64,000 bases of DNA from Sphingopyxis sp. YF1 (GTDB lineage Bacteria > Pseudomonadota > Alphaproteobacteria > Sphingomonadales > Sphingomonadaceae), in NCBI RefSeq assembly GCF_022701295.1, contig NZ_CP033204.1, forward strand, positions 4,058,501 through 4,122,500, written 5' to 3'. Below are positions 35,326 through 43,413 of this stretch, piece by piece. A program made the translations under genes and the position numbers. How positions within the stretch are numbered: the stretch's first letter is position 1; the number at the start of each line of letters is the position of its first letter. The notes under the pieces were generated by a model that saw nothing but the letters and a program-made list of their open reading frames with translations, was not told the DNA's origin and did no database searches.

Positions 35326-35443
35326 GGGCGTCGGGGCGGATCGTTCTCGGCACTTCTTGAATGGGTCTGATGGGCTGAGCCGGACCTTAGGATCGCCGGA
35401 CTTGAAGTTTGAGGTCGGCCCATTCGAGCCCCGGTCGAGCTGT

Positions 35444-35477
35444 TGCGCTGCTACCCAACCTTGGACCATGCGGGTCT
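35444..35477 (+). repeat. inverted repeat copy 1 (second copy 63961-63994)
   Basis: 34 bases including TGCTACCCAACCTTGGACCA occur here on the plus strand and again on the minus strand at 63961-63994, with two mismatches. Nothing else in the window matches it. It probably belongs to the end of a larger repeated element, possibly the same insertion sequence or gene remnant on both sides. Confidence 0.7.
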
Positions 35478-35544
35478 AAAGTTTTCCGCCTTACTCACGT
35501 CCGGTGGGCTGGTTGCACCGGCTGAGTTTGCCAGCCGTATCGGG

Positions 35545-35919
35545 GGGATAACCGATCTCCCTGCATGCCCGTTCCAGCGTGGCGACCACATCTTCACCAC
35601 GATAGCTGAACCGAGGATCGACCACGGGCGATAGCCGCGAGAACGTGTCGACCACTGTCAGAATGTGCAGCTTCCGACCAGTCGCCAACTGATCGTGCAC
35701 AAAGCCCATGGCCCATACATCATTCGGACGGATCGCTGGTGCATGATCCTCCCGCAGTTTCGCTTTCACACGGCGCTTGGGCGGTTTATTGCGCAGCTGC
35801 AAGCCCAACTCCCTGTAAAGCCTGTATACCTTCTTCCTGTCCACGGCCCAGCCATCGCGGCGGAGGATGTAATACACCCGCCGGTAGCCATAGCGGACAT
35901 GCGTCTCGCAGGTAAGCGC
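35545..35919 (-). mobile_element. IS3-family transposase OrfB, internal fragment
   Basis: The minus strand encodes CETHVRYGYRRVYYILRRDG, YRLYRELGLQLRNKPPKRR and HILTVVDTFSRLSPVVDPRF, i.e. the HTH_21 and rve integrase core of the IS407-like group. The reading ends at CREIGYP, where intact elements continue with the second catalytic aspartate, so the DDE triad is incomplete. Its other end abuts an IS5 fragment at about 35.94 kb. An OrfA remnant of the same IS family is at 53040-53117. Confidence 0.85.
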
Positions 35920-35940
35920 TGTTTCCGGGCCACATTGCGC

Positions 35941-36182
35941 GGTGGGGTGCATGCCGTGACCGATGCGAATGGTCGTCCGATCACCTTTTTCATGACCGCT
36001 GGGCAGGTCAGCGACTACACTGGCGCGGCCGATTTGCTCCACTACGACAAGCGCCGCTACAAACGCCGCAACCGCATCGAGATCATGTTCGGCCGACTGA
36101 AAGACTGGCGGCGCGTCGCGACCCGCTATGATCGGTGCCAAAACGCCTTCTTTTCGGCCGTAGTACTCGCCGCAATCTCATC
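35941..36182 (+). mobile_element. IS5-family transposase, C-terminal fragment with an internal deletion
   Basis: Plus-strand translation gives AVTDANGRPITFFMTAGQVS and DYTGAADLL, then jumps to HYDKRRYKRRNRIEIMFGRL and KDWRRVATRYDRCQNAFFSA. In intact IS427-group transposases about 40 residues (the LLADRGYDADWF region with a catalytic Asp) lie between these parts, so the element is dead. An N-terminal fragment lies at 1500-1650 in the same orientation. The 36183-36460 stretch holds no recognised gene. Confidence 0.85.
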
Positions 36183-36460
36183 TTCTGGCACTGACGAATC
36201 AGTCCTAACCTTAAGGACGCCGATACGCCGGAAGACAAGATTGAGCGTTCGAAGAATGCCGGTTGGGCGGCCATCCAAGTGGCTAGTTCTTTCATTCGGA
36301 AACGTGGCGAGCGGTTACTGGGGGAAGACGTCTGGGACGAGAATTCTCCGCGGAAAATTTTATATCGCTCGACATAATTCCCGATGCAGACTGCGCGTCG
36401 TCTGCGTTCCGCACGAGGACCGCTTTGCGCCTGATGCACTAATCCGCTTTGCGGAATGAT

Positions 36461-36514
36461 CGGCCCCCACGGGCTGGTCCATTCGGATTGTTAGTGCATT
36501 GACGCCTCCATCGC
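36461..36514. repeat. direct repeat copy 2 (first copy 2014-2068)
   Basis: Same block as at 2014-2068, including the perfect 30-base match that starts GGATTGTTAGTGCATTGACG. Again it is just downstream of IS5 debris, so the 2.0-36.5 kb segment carrying the mlr arm is bordered by directly repeated sequence. The following 200 bases show no gene. Confidence 0.7.
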
Positions 36515-36713
36515 CAGTGTTGGCCGTAGACGAGGAAGCCGCTTGTTTCTGGTAATGAGGAGACTTTTGGCCATCCATGGACGATCCGATGGTGCTGGCG
36601 CGTTCGATTATGGAAACTGCTACTTTGCTTAGATCAAGCATACGCCCGGGCGAACCCACAGCCAATTCGAGAAAAATCGTAAAATTGGCTTCTCGGCCTG
36701 TCTGCAAAGGCGT

Positions 36714-38507
36714 TTAGCGCGAGCGCATCTCCGCCACCCAGTTGCGGACGTGGGTTTCGAGCAGATCAAGCTGCACCGCTCCGGGCGAGAGCACGGTATC
36801 GTGGAACTCCCTGATATCGAAACCTGCCCCCAATGCGGCCTCGGCTTCGCGGCGCAGGTGCGCGAATTTCTCGTGCCCTAGCTTATAAGCGAGCGCCTGG
36901 CCGGGAACATCGGTCGCATAACGCAGCACTTCGGCCGAGGCTTGCTCGGAAGACATCATGGTATGGGCCACGAGGTAGTCGCGGGCCTGCTCGAAATCCC
37001 AGCCCAGAGCGTTGACTCCGGTGTCCACCACCAGCCGCGCCGCCATCATCGCGTCGAGCGCGACGAGACCATAATGGTCATAGGGATCCTTCACCGCTCC
37101 CATTTCGATCGCGAGATTGGCGGCATACTGGGCCCAGCCCTCGTTGTAGGCGCTGAGGCGAAGGCTTGCGAGTTCACGGCGGATCGGGGGCAGCGCCGTG
37201 TGCTCGGCTTGCAGGGCGAGGTGGAAGTGGTGCCCTGGTATTAGTTCATGGTAATTGATCGCCGCAGCCTGCACCATTGAGCGCCTGTCGAGGTTGGCGC
37301 CGTTGTAGCGGAACAGGCCCAGAGGCTCGACGCTCGAAGGCTTCTCGTAATAGCCGAAAGCGACACCGCCCTCGCTGGCGGCGGGGATGCGGCGGATGCC
37401 GTAGCCTGCTTTCGGCTGGCGGCCGAAATAGCGGGGAATGTGCGGCTCAATCCGGACGATCTGTTTGCGGTACAAGGCTTCCAGCGCCCCGGCATCGGCG
37501 ACGCGGAAGCGCGGATCGGTGTCCAACATGCGGTGAAAGTCTGCTTGGCTCCCGGCAAAGCCGATCCGGACGCGCAGTTCGGCGAGGCGACGCTGCGTGT
37601 TCGCAACCAACTGAAGGCCGAGCGCATGGAGCTGTTCGGGCGACTGGTCGGTGGTGGTGTAGGTGGCGATCGCGCGGCGATAACGCTCGCGGCCGCCGGG
37701 ATACTGCGAAAGACCGATCGCAGCAGGCGCGCGGGTCTCGTAATCGGCATCGAGCAGCACCGCGATGTCTGTGAGGCCGGCGGTGATCCTTGCCGCAGCC
37801 GCGCCGCGCGCCGCAGCGGTGAAACTCTCCGCGCCGCTGTCGGGCATCGCGGCGAGCCGCGCAGGGCTTGGCACCAGCCGTGCCTCCACTCCGCCAGCGA
37901 GCGCGAGATAGGTCGCGCGCAGCGACGCGATGGCAGGCTTGGCAAGATAGATCCCGGCATCGCGCTGGGCGATGGTCCTCTCCTTCATCTGGTCTAGCCG
38001 GTCACCGATCTCGGTGAGCAGCCAGAGATATTCCGCGCGCTGTTTTGGGGTGGCGAGCGGCCACTTGGAGGCGAGCTCAATGAGGCCATTGAGAGGCAGA
38101 ACGCCGCTATAGGGTGTGATCGCAAAGTCGTGCACCCAGTTGTCCGGGCCTTCGGCGATGTCCTTGTTGAACTTGATGAGGAACTGGCGCGTGATCTCCT
38201 CGTCCGGCGTGAGCGCGGCAGGGTCAATCACCCGCAGACGGGCGAGCAGCGTTCGGGCAGCCGCAGCATCGCGCTCGGCTTCGGCACGGTCGATGTCCTT
38301 GACGCCGACGAAGGGCAACCCCGCCGCATCGCGCAAGGCATTGTCGCTGGCCAGCACTCCTTGCCATGACTCCTCGGCGATGGCCGCGACGATCCAGGAT
38401 GGCTGTTCGGCTTTGTCCGATCCGGCCACGCGGCCCTGATGTTCGCTTGCTTGAGCAAGTTGAGCTGCGCCTATCAGCCATGCGGCGAGGAACGCGTGTC
38501 GGATCAT
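36714..38507 (-). CDS. DUF885 family secreted metallo-hydrolase/carboxypeptidase-like protein
   Basis: 597 residues from the ATG at 38507, with signal peptide MIRHAFLAAWLIGAAQLAQA. DUF885 hallmark zinc-binding HExxxGHH in INYHELIPGHHFHLALQ, then NEGWAQYAANLAIEMGAV and the C-terminal DVPGQALAYKLGHEKFAHLR and EFHDTVLSPGAVQLDLL. The family resembles M32-type carboxypeptidases and is expected to hydrolyse peptides in the periplasm. Its start overlaps the soxG stop, which makes it the last gene of the soxBDAG operon, an unusual linkage of a peptidase to sarcosine oxidase. A paralogue is at 50253-52094. Confidence 0.85.
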   Translation of the reverse strand: MIRHAFLAAWLIGAAQLAQASEHQGRVAGSDKAEQPSWIVAAIAEESWQGVLASDNALRDAAGLPFVGVKDIDRAEAERDAAAARTLLARLRVIDPAALTPDEEITRQFLIKFNKDIAEGPDNWVHDFAITPYSGVLPLNGLIELASKWPLATPKQRAEYLWLLTEIGDRLDQMKERTIAQRDAGIYLAKPAIASLRATYLALAGGVEARLVPSPARLAAMPDSGAESFTAAARGAAAARITAGLTDIAVLLDADYETRAPAAIGLSQYPGGRERYRRAIATYTTTDQSPEQLHALGLQLVANTQRRLAELRVRIGFAGSQADFHRMLDTDPRFRVADAGALEALYRKQIVRIEPHIPRYFGRQPKAGYGIRRIPAASEGGVAFGYYEKPSSVEPLGLFRYNGANLDRRSMVQAAAINYHELIPGHHFHLALQAEHTALPPIRRELASLRLSAYNEGWAQYAANLAIEMGAVKDPYDHYGLVALDAMMAARLVVDTGVNALGWDFEQARDYLVAHTMMSSEQASAEVLRYATDVPGQALAYKLGHEKFAHLRREAEAALGAGFDIREFHDTVLSPGAVQLDLLETHVRNWVAEMRSR

Positions 38508-39007
38508 GCCATGACATCCTTGTTGTCTGCGTTGCTGTGCCCTGCGAGGGCCTCGAAATTGGGGGAGTGACCGCGCGGCACGATCACCAGGGCCGGGCGG
38601 TCGGGAAGGATCGCCAGCTCGACGGTCCATGTCGCGAACCCCACCCTGCGGAAGCCCGGGGCGAGGAGGTTTGCGTCCATCGCGGCAGGCGCGTGCCGGC
38701 GCAGCAGCGCGTCAAGCCGCGAGCGACCGATGCGGTAGCCGACGACTGCGGCCGAAACATCGGCGGCGATGCAATCGGGTGCGGCGGCGGGTGCGGCGCT
38801 GACGCCGGTCGCGATCCACACCCATCGATCGGGTGCGACGGCGGCGGCATGTCCATCGCCCACCGGCTGAAGTTCGCCGAAAGACGCTGCCTGCGCGATT
38901 CCCTCGACAGCCGCAACCATCCCGCCGCCGCGCCGCCAGCTGGCATAGCGCGCGAGGGCGAGATCGCCTTCGGCAAGCCTCTCGTACATCGCCGGATCAA
39001 GCTGCAT
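38504..39007 (-). CDS. soxG: sarcosine oxidase gamma subunit (SoxG-like), short
   Basis: 167 residues from the ATG at 39007, which overlaps the soxA 3' end by 11 bases; typical SoxG is nearer 190-210. Identification rests mainly on position after soxA and on the C-terminal GFRRVGFATWTVELAILPDR, which fits the GcvT-like fold of gamma subunits. The gamma subunit helps assemble the heterotetramer at the alpha-beta interface. Confidence 0.75.
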   Translation of the reverse strand: MQLDPAMYERLAEGDLALARYASWRRGGGMVAAVEGIAQAASFGELQPVGDGHAAAVAPDRWVWIATGVSAAPAAAPDCIAADVSAAVVGYRIGRSRLDALLRRHAPAAMDANLLAPGFRRVGFATWTVELAILPDRPALVIVPRGHSPNFEALAGHSNADNKDVMA

Positions 39008-41837
39008 CGCGCATCCTCCCGCCGTCCGGGTCGAAGGCGCATGGGTCGACAATGCGCGCCCGATAGGTGCGCCCACGATTGTCCGGACCGAGATCCCATA
39101 GCGCAATGACCTCGCCGATCCGGGCCCCGCCATCAGCGATCATGGCGAGGGCATGCGGGCAGCCGAGTGTCGGCGAGATGACCGATGAGGTGACCCACCC
39201 GTCCGATCCCATCCCGCTTGCCGCGCGCAAATGCGCGCCGACGGGGAGGTGCGATCCATCTAGGCTTGCAAGCCCGACAAGCTGCTTGCGGCCCGGGTCT
39301 CTGCCGACCGGCATCAATGCACCGCGCCGTCCGATGAAGTCCGAAGCCTTGCGGGCCAGCGCCGCGCCGAAGCGGACGTCCTGCGGCATTGTCGTGCCAT
39401 CGGTCTCGTTGCCGACATGCAGAAAGCCCTTCTCGATGCGCATCACGTCGAGCGCCTCGATCCCGAAGGGGATGATATCGTGTCCAGCCCCAACGGTCAG
39501 TATCTGGCCCGCCATATCATCCGCCAGATCCGCCGGGCAGGAAACCTCGAAACTGAGCTCGCCGGTATAGGACACGCGAGAGAGCCTGATCGGCCTGCCC
39601 TCGAAACTGCCCTCAGCATAGCCGAGATGCGGTAGAGAATCGGGCGAAAGATCGACCGCGATTCCGCTGCTCTCGAGCACGCTGCGCGCCCGCGGGCCGG
39701 CCAACGTGAGCACTGCCCATTGGTCGGTGACGTCGATCATGGCGACCTTGAGCTGCGGCCATTCGCACTGGAGATATTCCTCCAGCTGCGCCAGCATGCG
39801 CTGACGCCCGCCGCTGCTGGTGCCGAGGATGAAGCTGCCGTCCCCACGGCGCACGCAGACGCCGTCGTCGATCAGGATACCCGTCTCGGCGGCGAACAAG
39901 GTGTAGCGGCAGCGTCCGGGCGCGAGGCTTGCCATTGCGGCGACGCAGACGAGGTCCATGAACTGTGCCGCATCGGGTCCGTGGACCTCGATCTTGCCGA
40001 GCGGGGAGGCGTCGAACAGGCCGACCGCCTCGCGCACCGCCTGAACCTCGCGCGTGATGGCCGCATCGAGCATCTCGCCCGGTGCAGGATAGGCTGCTGG
40101 CCGCAGGTGCGAGCCATATTCCATCATCTGCGCGCCGAGCGACAGGTGCCGCTCGTGGGCAGGCAGGCGCTGGACCATGTCGAGAAGCGCCCCGCGTGCG
40201 TCGCCTGCAAAAGCGCCGACGGTGACGGGATCATAGGGCGGGCGGAAGCGGGTCGTGCCGACTTCTGCGGGCGCACGGCCGGTCAGGTGGCCCACGACTG
40301 CAAGGCCATTGACTGTCGAGGTCTTGCCCTGATCGGTCGCCATGCCCATCGTGGTGTAGCGCTTGAGATGCTCGACTGAGGTGTAGGATTCGCGCGCCGC
40401 CAGAGCGACGTCGCGAACCGTGACATCGTTTTGGTAATCGACCCATACGCTACCGCTCGGTCCGGCATTGGGATCGGGAATGGCGATGGGGGGCACGGGC
40501 GGCAGGCCCTTGCCCGCAGCGCGCCCGAGGACCCGCCATCCGGCGAGATGCTCGCGTGGGACGAAGCTCGCCAGATCCTCGCGCCATGCAAGCCGGCCCG
40601 ATGCCTGGGAATGGAGACTGACAGCCGGGTTGAAACCGCCCGCAACCAGCAAGGCATCGCACGCAAGGTTCCGGCTGCCGAACTGCCCCGATACACGCAC
40701 ACCGCGCAATCGTCTGCGACCGGCCGCGCCTTCGATTCGGGCTGCGCCGAGGACCGGCACCCCGGCAAGGCACAGCGTCTCCACTGCCGGGCCCTGCGGG
40801 TTCGGCCTGCTGTCGACGACAAAGGCGGGGCGCACACCCCGGTGCAGATAGGCCCGGGCCGCCTCCCAGCCGGCATCGTTGTTGACGGCAAACCCGATCC
40901 GGCGACCCGGAACGACAGCCTGACGGTGCAGAAAGGCAAGGCCCGCCGAAGCCAGCATGATGCCCGGCAGGTCGTTATTGGCGAACAGGAGCGGGCGCTC
41001 GATTGCTCCGCTTGCCAGAACGCATTGCTTGCAGCGCAGGTGGATCAGCCGTTCCCGGGGGGCATCGTCCTGCGGGTCCAGGATCATCTGGCGCAGGCCG
41101 AAGGCATTGTGGTCATACGCCCCGAAGACCAGCGTGTGCGGCCACATCCGTACATTGCCGAACGCGGAAAGGCTTGCCACCAGCTGCGCAAGCTCTGCGT
41201 CGTTCTGCGCGCTCGCGCCCCGGCGATGCCCGCCCCAGAACGGTTCGTGTTCGGCGATCACAACATCAAGGCCGCGCTGCGCGAGGGCGAGGGCCTCTGC
41301 AAGGCCCGACCGTCCGCCGCCGATCACCAGAGCATCGCAGTTGACGAAGGCGTGTTCGTAGCGGTCGGGATCGGCGATGGCAGGGGCCTTGCCCAGGCCC
41401 GCCGCGCGCCGGATCAGCGGCTCGAAAAGGTGCCAGTCGGGCCATTTGAAGGTCTTGTAATAGAACGCGGCCGGGATGAAGGGCCTGATCAGCGCGTTGA
41501 TGCCCAACAGGTCGAACCCGGGCGAGGGCCAGCAATTGACTGGCGCCGCTTCCAGGCCGTCTTCGATCGCAACGGCGGTCGCCTTGAGGTTGGGCACCGT
41601 ACGTGCGCCGCGGCCCAGCTGCACCAGCACATTGGGCTCGTCCAGACCTGCGCCGATCAGCCCGCGCGGGCGGTGATATTTAAAGCTGCGCGCGGCGAGA
41701 ACCTCGTCGTTGGCGAGCAGCGCCGAGGCAATCGTGTCACCGGCAAAACCGCCAAGCCCCCGTCCGGTCCAGCGCCAGCGCAGCGGACTGTCGCGGTCGA
41801 TAAGGGCGCCGCCTTCGGGGAGACGCCAGGCTGTCAT
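38997..41837 (-). CDS. soxA: sarcosine oxidase alpha subunit
   Basis: 946 residues, near the normal size. Order: N-terminal 2Fe-2S-like fold region RGLGGFAGDTIASALLANDE with SFKYHRPRGLIGAGLDEPN, NAD-binding segment FVNCDALVIGGGRSGLAEAL, a second nucleotide-binding half, and a C-terminal aminomethyltransferase (GcvT) domain (for example GIEALDVMRIEKGFLHVGNE). In the heterotetramer this subunit binds NAD and passes the one-carbon unit from the amine to tetrahydrofolate. Substrate in the classical enzyme is sarcosine; related enzymes demethylate other N-methyl amino acids. It overlaps soxD and soxG. Confidence 0.92.
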   Translation of the reverse strand: MTAWRLPEGGALIDRDSPLRWRWTGRGLGGFAGDTIASALLANDEVLAARSFKYHRPRGLIGAGLDEPNVLVQLGRGARTVPNLKATAVAIEDGLEAAPVNCWPSPGFDLLGINALIRPFIPAAFYYKTFKWPDWHLFEPLIRRAAGLGKAPAIADPDRYEHAFVNCDALVIGGGRSGLAEALALAQRGLDVVIAEHEPFWGGHRRGASAQNDAELAQLVASLSAFGNVRMWPHTLVFGAYDHNAFGLRQMILDPQDDAPRERLIHLRCKQCVLASGAIERPLLFANNDLPGIMLASAGLAFLHRQAVVPGRRIGFAVNNDAGWEAARAYLHRGVRPAFVVDSRPNPQGPAVETLCLAGVPVLGAARIEGAAGRRRLRGVRVSGQFGSRNLACDALLVAGGFNPAVSLHSQASGRLAWREDLASFVPREHLAGWRVLGRAAGKGLPPVPPIAIPDPNAGPSGSVWVDYQNDVTVRDVALAARESYTSVEHLKRYTTMGMATDQGKTSTVNGLAVVGHLTGRAPAEVGTTRFRPPYDPVTVGAFAGDARGALLDMVQRLPAHERHLSLGAQMMEYGSHLRPAAYPAPGEMLDAAITREVQAVREAVGLFDASPLGKIEVHGPDAAQFMDLVCVAAMASLAPGRCRYTLFAAETGILIDDGVCVRRGDGSFILGTSSGGRQRMLAQLEEYLQCEWPQLKVAMIDVTDQWAVLTLAGPRARSVLESSGIAVDLSPDSLPHLGYAEGSFEGRPIRLSRVSYTGELSFEVSCPADLADDMAGQILTVGAGHDIIPFGIEALDVMRIEKGFLHVGNETDGTTMPQDVRFGAALARKASDFIGRRGALMPVGRDPGRKQLVGLASLDGSHLPVGAHLRAASGMGSDGWVTSSVISPTLGCPHALAMIADGGARIGEVIALWDLGPDNRGRTYRARIVDPCAFDPDGGRMRDAA

Positions 41838-42109
41838 GTCGCGTCTCCGCCGCCGAGGGCGAATAGCGGCTCGCTGCGGCTGATGTCATGGCTTACCGTG
41901 TCGCGCTCGGCGATGAACCACTGCCCGCAGCCCAGCGCATGGAGCCAGCGTTCGCGGTGCAGCCCCTTGGGGTTCGCGCGCCAATAGAGGTAGTCCGTCC
42001 ACTCGGCATCGCTCGCGTCGGCGGGCGGGCGGCGGCGGCTGGCATCGCCGGCACAGTGGAACTCGCTTTCCGGGCGCGGGCCGCAGAAGGGGCAGGCTAT
42101 CCGCAGCAT
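41834..42109 (-). CDS. soxD: sarcosine oxidase delta subunit
   Basis: 91 residues. Zinc-binding start LRIACPFCGPRPESEFHCAG, then TDYLYWRANPKGLHRERWLH and GCGQWFIAERDTVSHDI, the full family signature. The stop overlaps soxA by 4 bases and the start touches the soxB stop. Confidence 0.93.
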   Translation of the reverse strand: MLRIACPFCGPRPESEFHCAGDASRRRPPADASDAEWTDYLYWRANPKGLHRERWLHALGCGQWFIAERDTVSHDISRSEPLFALGGGDAT

Positions 42110-43362
42110 CAGTGAGCAATCCCCGCAGCGCCGGCCTCGTCAACGAGGCGGCCGGTAACAAAGCGTTCAAAGCTGGCGAAGGCGGCGAGCGGATGCTGCT
42201 CTCCTGCGGCCAGGTGATGTGCAAGGCACACGCCGCCCGCCGGGATCGCCTTGAAGCCGCCGGTGCCCCAGCCGCAGCTGAAATGGAGCCCCGAGACCGC
42301 GCTCTCGTCGATGATCGGCGAGGAATCGCGGGTCACGTCGCAGATGCCGGCCCATTGGCGCAGGAACCTCAGCCGCGAAAACTGCGGGAACAGATCGACC
42401 AGACCCTGCGCCGCGCGCTCCATCCACGGCAGATTGCCGCGCTGGGCATAGGACAGATAGAGATCGAGCCCCGCGCCCAGCACCAGCTCGCCCTTGTCGG
42501 TCTGCGAGACATAGGCGCCTGTCGCCGGAGACATCACGACGGTATCGAGGCAGGGTTTGACCGGTTCGGTGACAAAGGCCTGCAAGGCATAGGACTGGAT
42601 CGGCAGGGTCAGCCCCGCGAGCCTTGCGATCTCGCTCGAATGTCCGGCGACCGCGACGCCGATCTTGCCGCATCCGATCATGCCGCGGCTGGTCTTCACC
42701 CCTGTGACGCGTCCGCGGACCAGATCGAAGCCGTTCACCTCGCATTGCTCGATGATGTCGATGCCATGCGCATTGGCCGCCCGCGCATAGGCCCAGGCCA
42801 CCGCGTCGTGGCGCGCGGTGCCGCCGCGCGGTTGCAGCAGCCCGCCCCAGATCCTGTGGCGCGGATCGGGGTTGAGTCCAGAGATGGCGGCATAGACGCT
42901 CTCGGCGTCGTGGAACTCGGAATCGACCCCGTTCAGCCGCATCGCGTTCGCCGAATGGCGCATCCGGTCGCGCTGGTGCGGGTCATGGGCCAGAACCCAC
43001 ATCCCCCGGCGAGAGAACATGATGTTGTAATCAAGCTCGCGCGAAAGCTGCTCGTACTGCGACAAGGCGTAATCGTAGAAGGCAGCGCTCTCGGGATAGA
43101 AGTAGTTCGAGCGGATGACGGTTGTGTTGCGGCCCGTGTTGCCGCCGCCAATCCAGCCCTTCTCCAGCACTGCGACATTGCGCAGGCCGTGGCGCGCGGC
43201 GAGGTAATATGCTGTTGCCAGCCCGTGGCCTCCGCCGCCAATGATGACGACGTCGTAGCTCCGTTTGGGCTCGGCCTTGCGCCACTGCGGTTGCCAGACC
43301 TGCTGCCGCGAAAAGCCTCCCCGGATCAGGGACCACGCGTTGAAGGGCGTCTTTGGTCGCAT
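42109..43362 (-). CDS. soxB: sarcosine oxidase beta subunit (FAD/FMN-binding catalytic subunit)
   Basis: 417 residues from the ATG at 43362 (GAAAGAC upstream). A start 12 codons earlier is possible but would place the palindrome at 43377-43392 inside the coding region, so the shorter form is preferred. FAD site SYDVVIIGGGGHGLATAYYL, NVAVLEKGWIGGGNTGRNTT (with the histidine/asparagine FAD environment) and the C-terminal LHFSCGWGTGGFKAIPAGG. It oxidises the N-methyl group of sarcosine-like substrates. Confidence 0.93.
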   Translation of the reverse strand: MRPKTPFNAWSLIRGGFSRQQVWQPQWRKAEPKRSYDVVIIGGGGHGLATAYYLAARHGLRNVAVLEKGWIGGGNTGRNTTVIRSNYFYPESAAFYDYALSQYEQLSRELDYNIMFSRRGMWVLAHDPHQRDRMRHSANAMRLNGVDSEFHDAESVYAAISGLNPDPRHRIWGGLLQPRGGTARHDAVAWAYARAANAHGIDIIEQCEVNGFDLVRGRVTGVKTSRGMIGCGKIGVAVAGHSSEIARLAGLTLPIQSYALQAFVTEPVKPCLDTVVMSPATGAYVSQTDKGELVLGAGLDLYLSYAQRGNLPWMERAAQGLVDLFPQFSRLRFLRQWAGICDVTRDSSPIIDESAVSGLHFSCGWGTGGFKAIPAGGVCLAHHLAAGEQHPLAAFASFERFVTGRLVDEAGAAGIAH

Positions 43363-43376
43363 CTGTCTTTCGTTAC

Positions 43377-43392
43377 AATACACTAGTGTATT
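43377..43392. promoter_or_regulatory. class B palindromic operator, site 1
   Basis: AATACACTAGTGTATT is a perfect 16-base palindrome 14 bases before the preferred soxB start, between the transporter gene and soxB. It matches the class B pattern RATACANATNTGTATY found at six places between 43.4 and 53.3 kb. Confidence 0.7.
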
Positions 43393-43413
43393 GGGCAACC
43401 ACCTTGCTGCCCG

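Noticed and set aside
40431-43386. Two long plus-strand frames (518 and 424 codons) opposite soxA and soxB
   Set aside because: They show low-complexity Arg/Ala/Pro-rich sequence with no motifs, whereas soxA and soxB on the other strand have full domain signatures.
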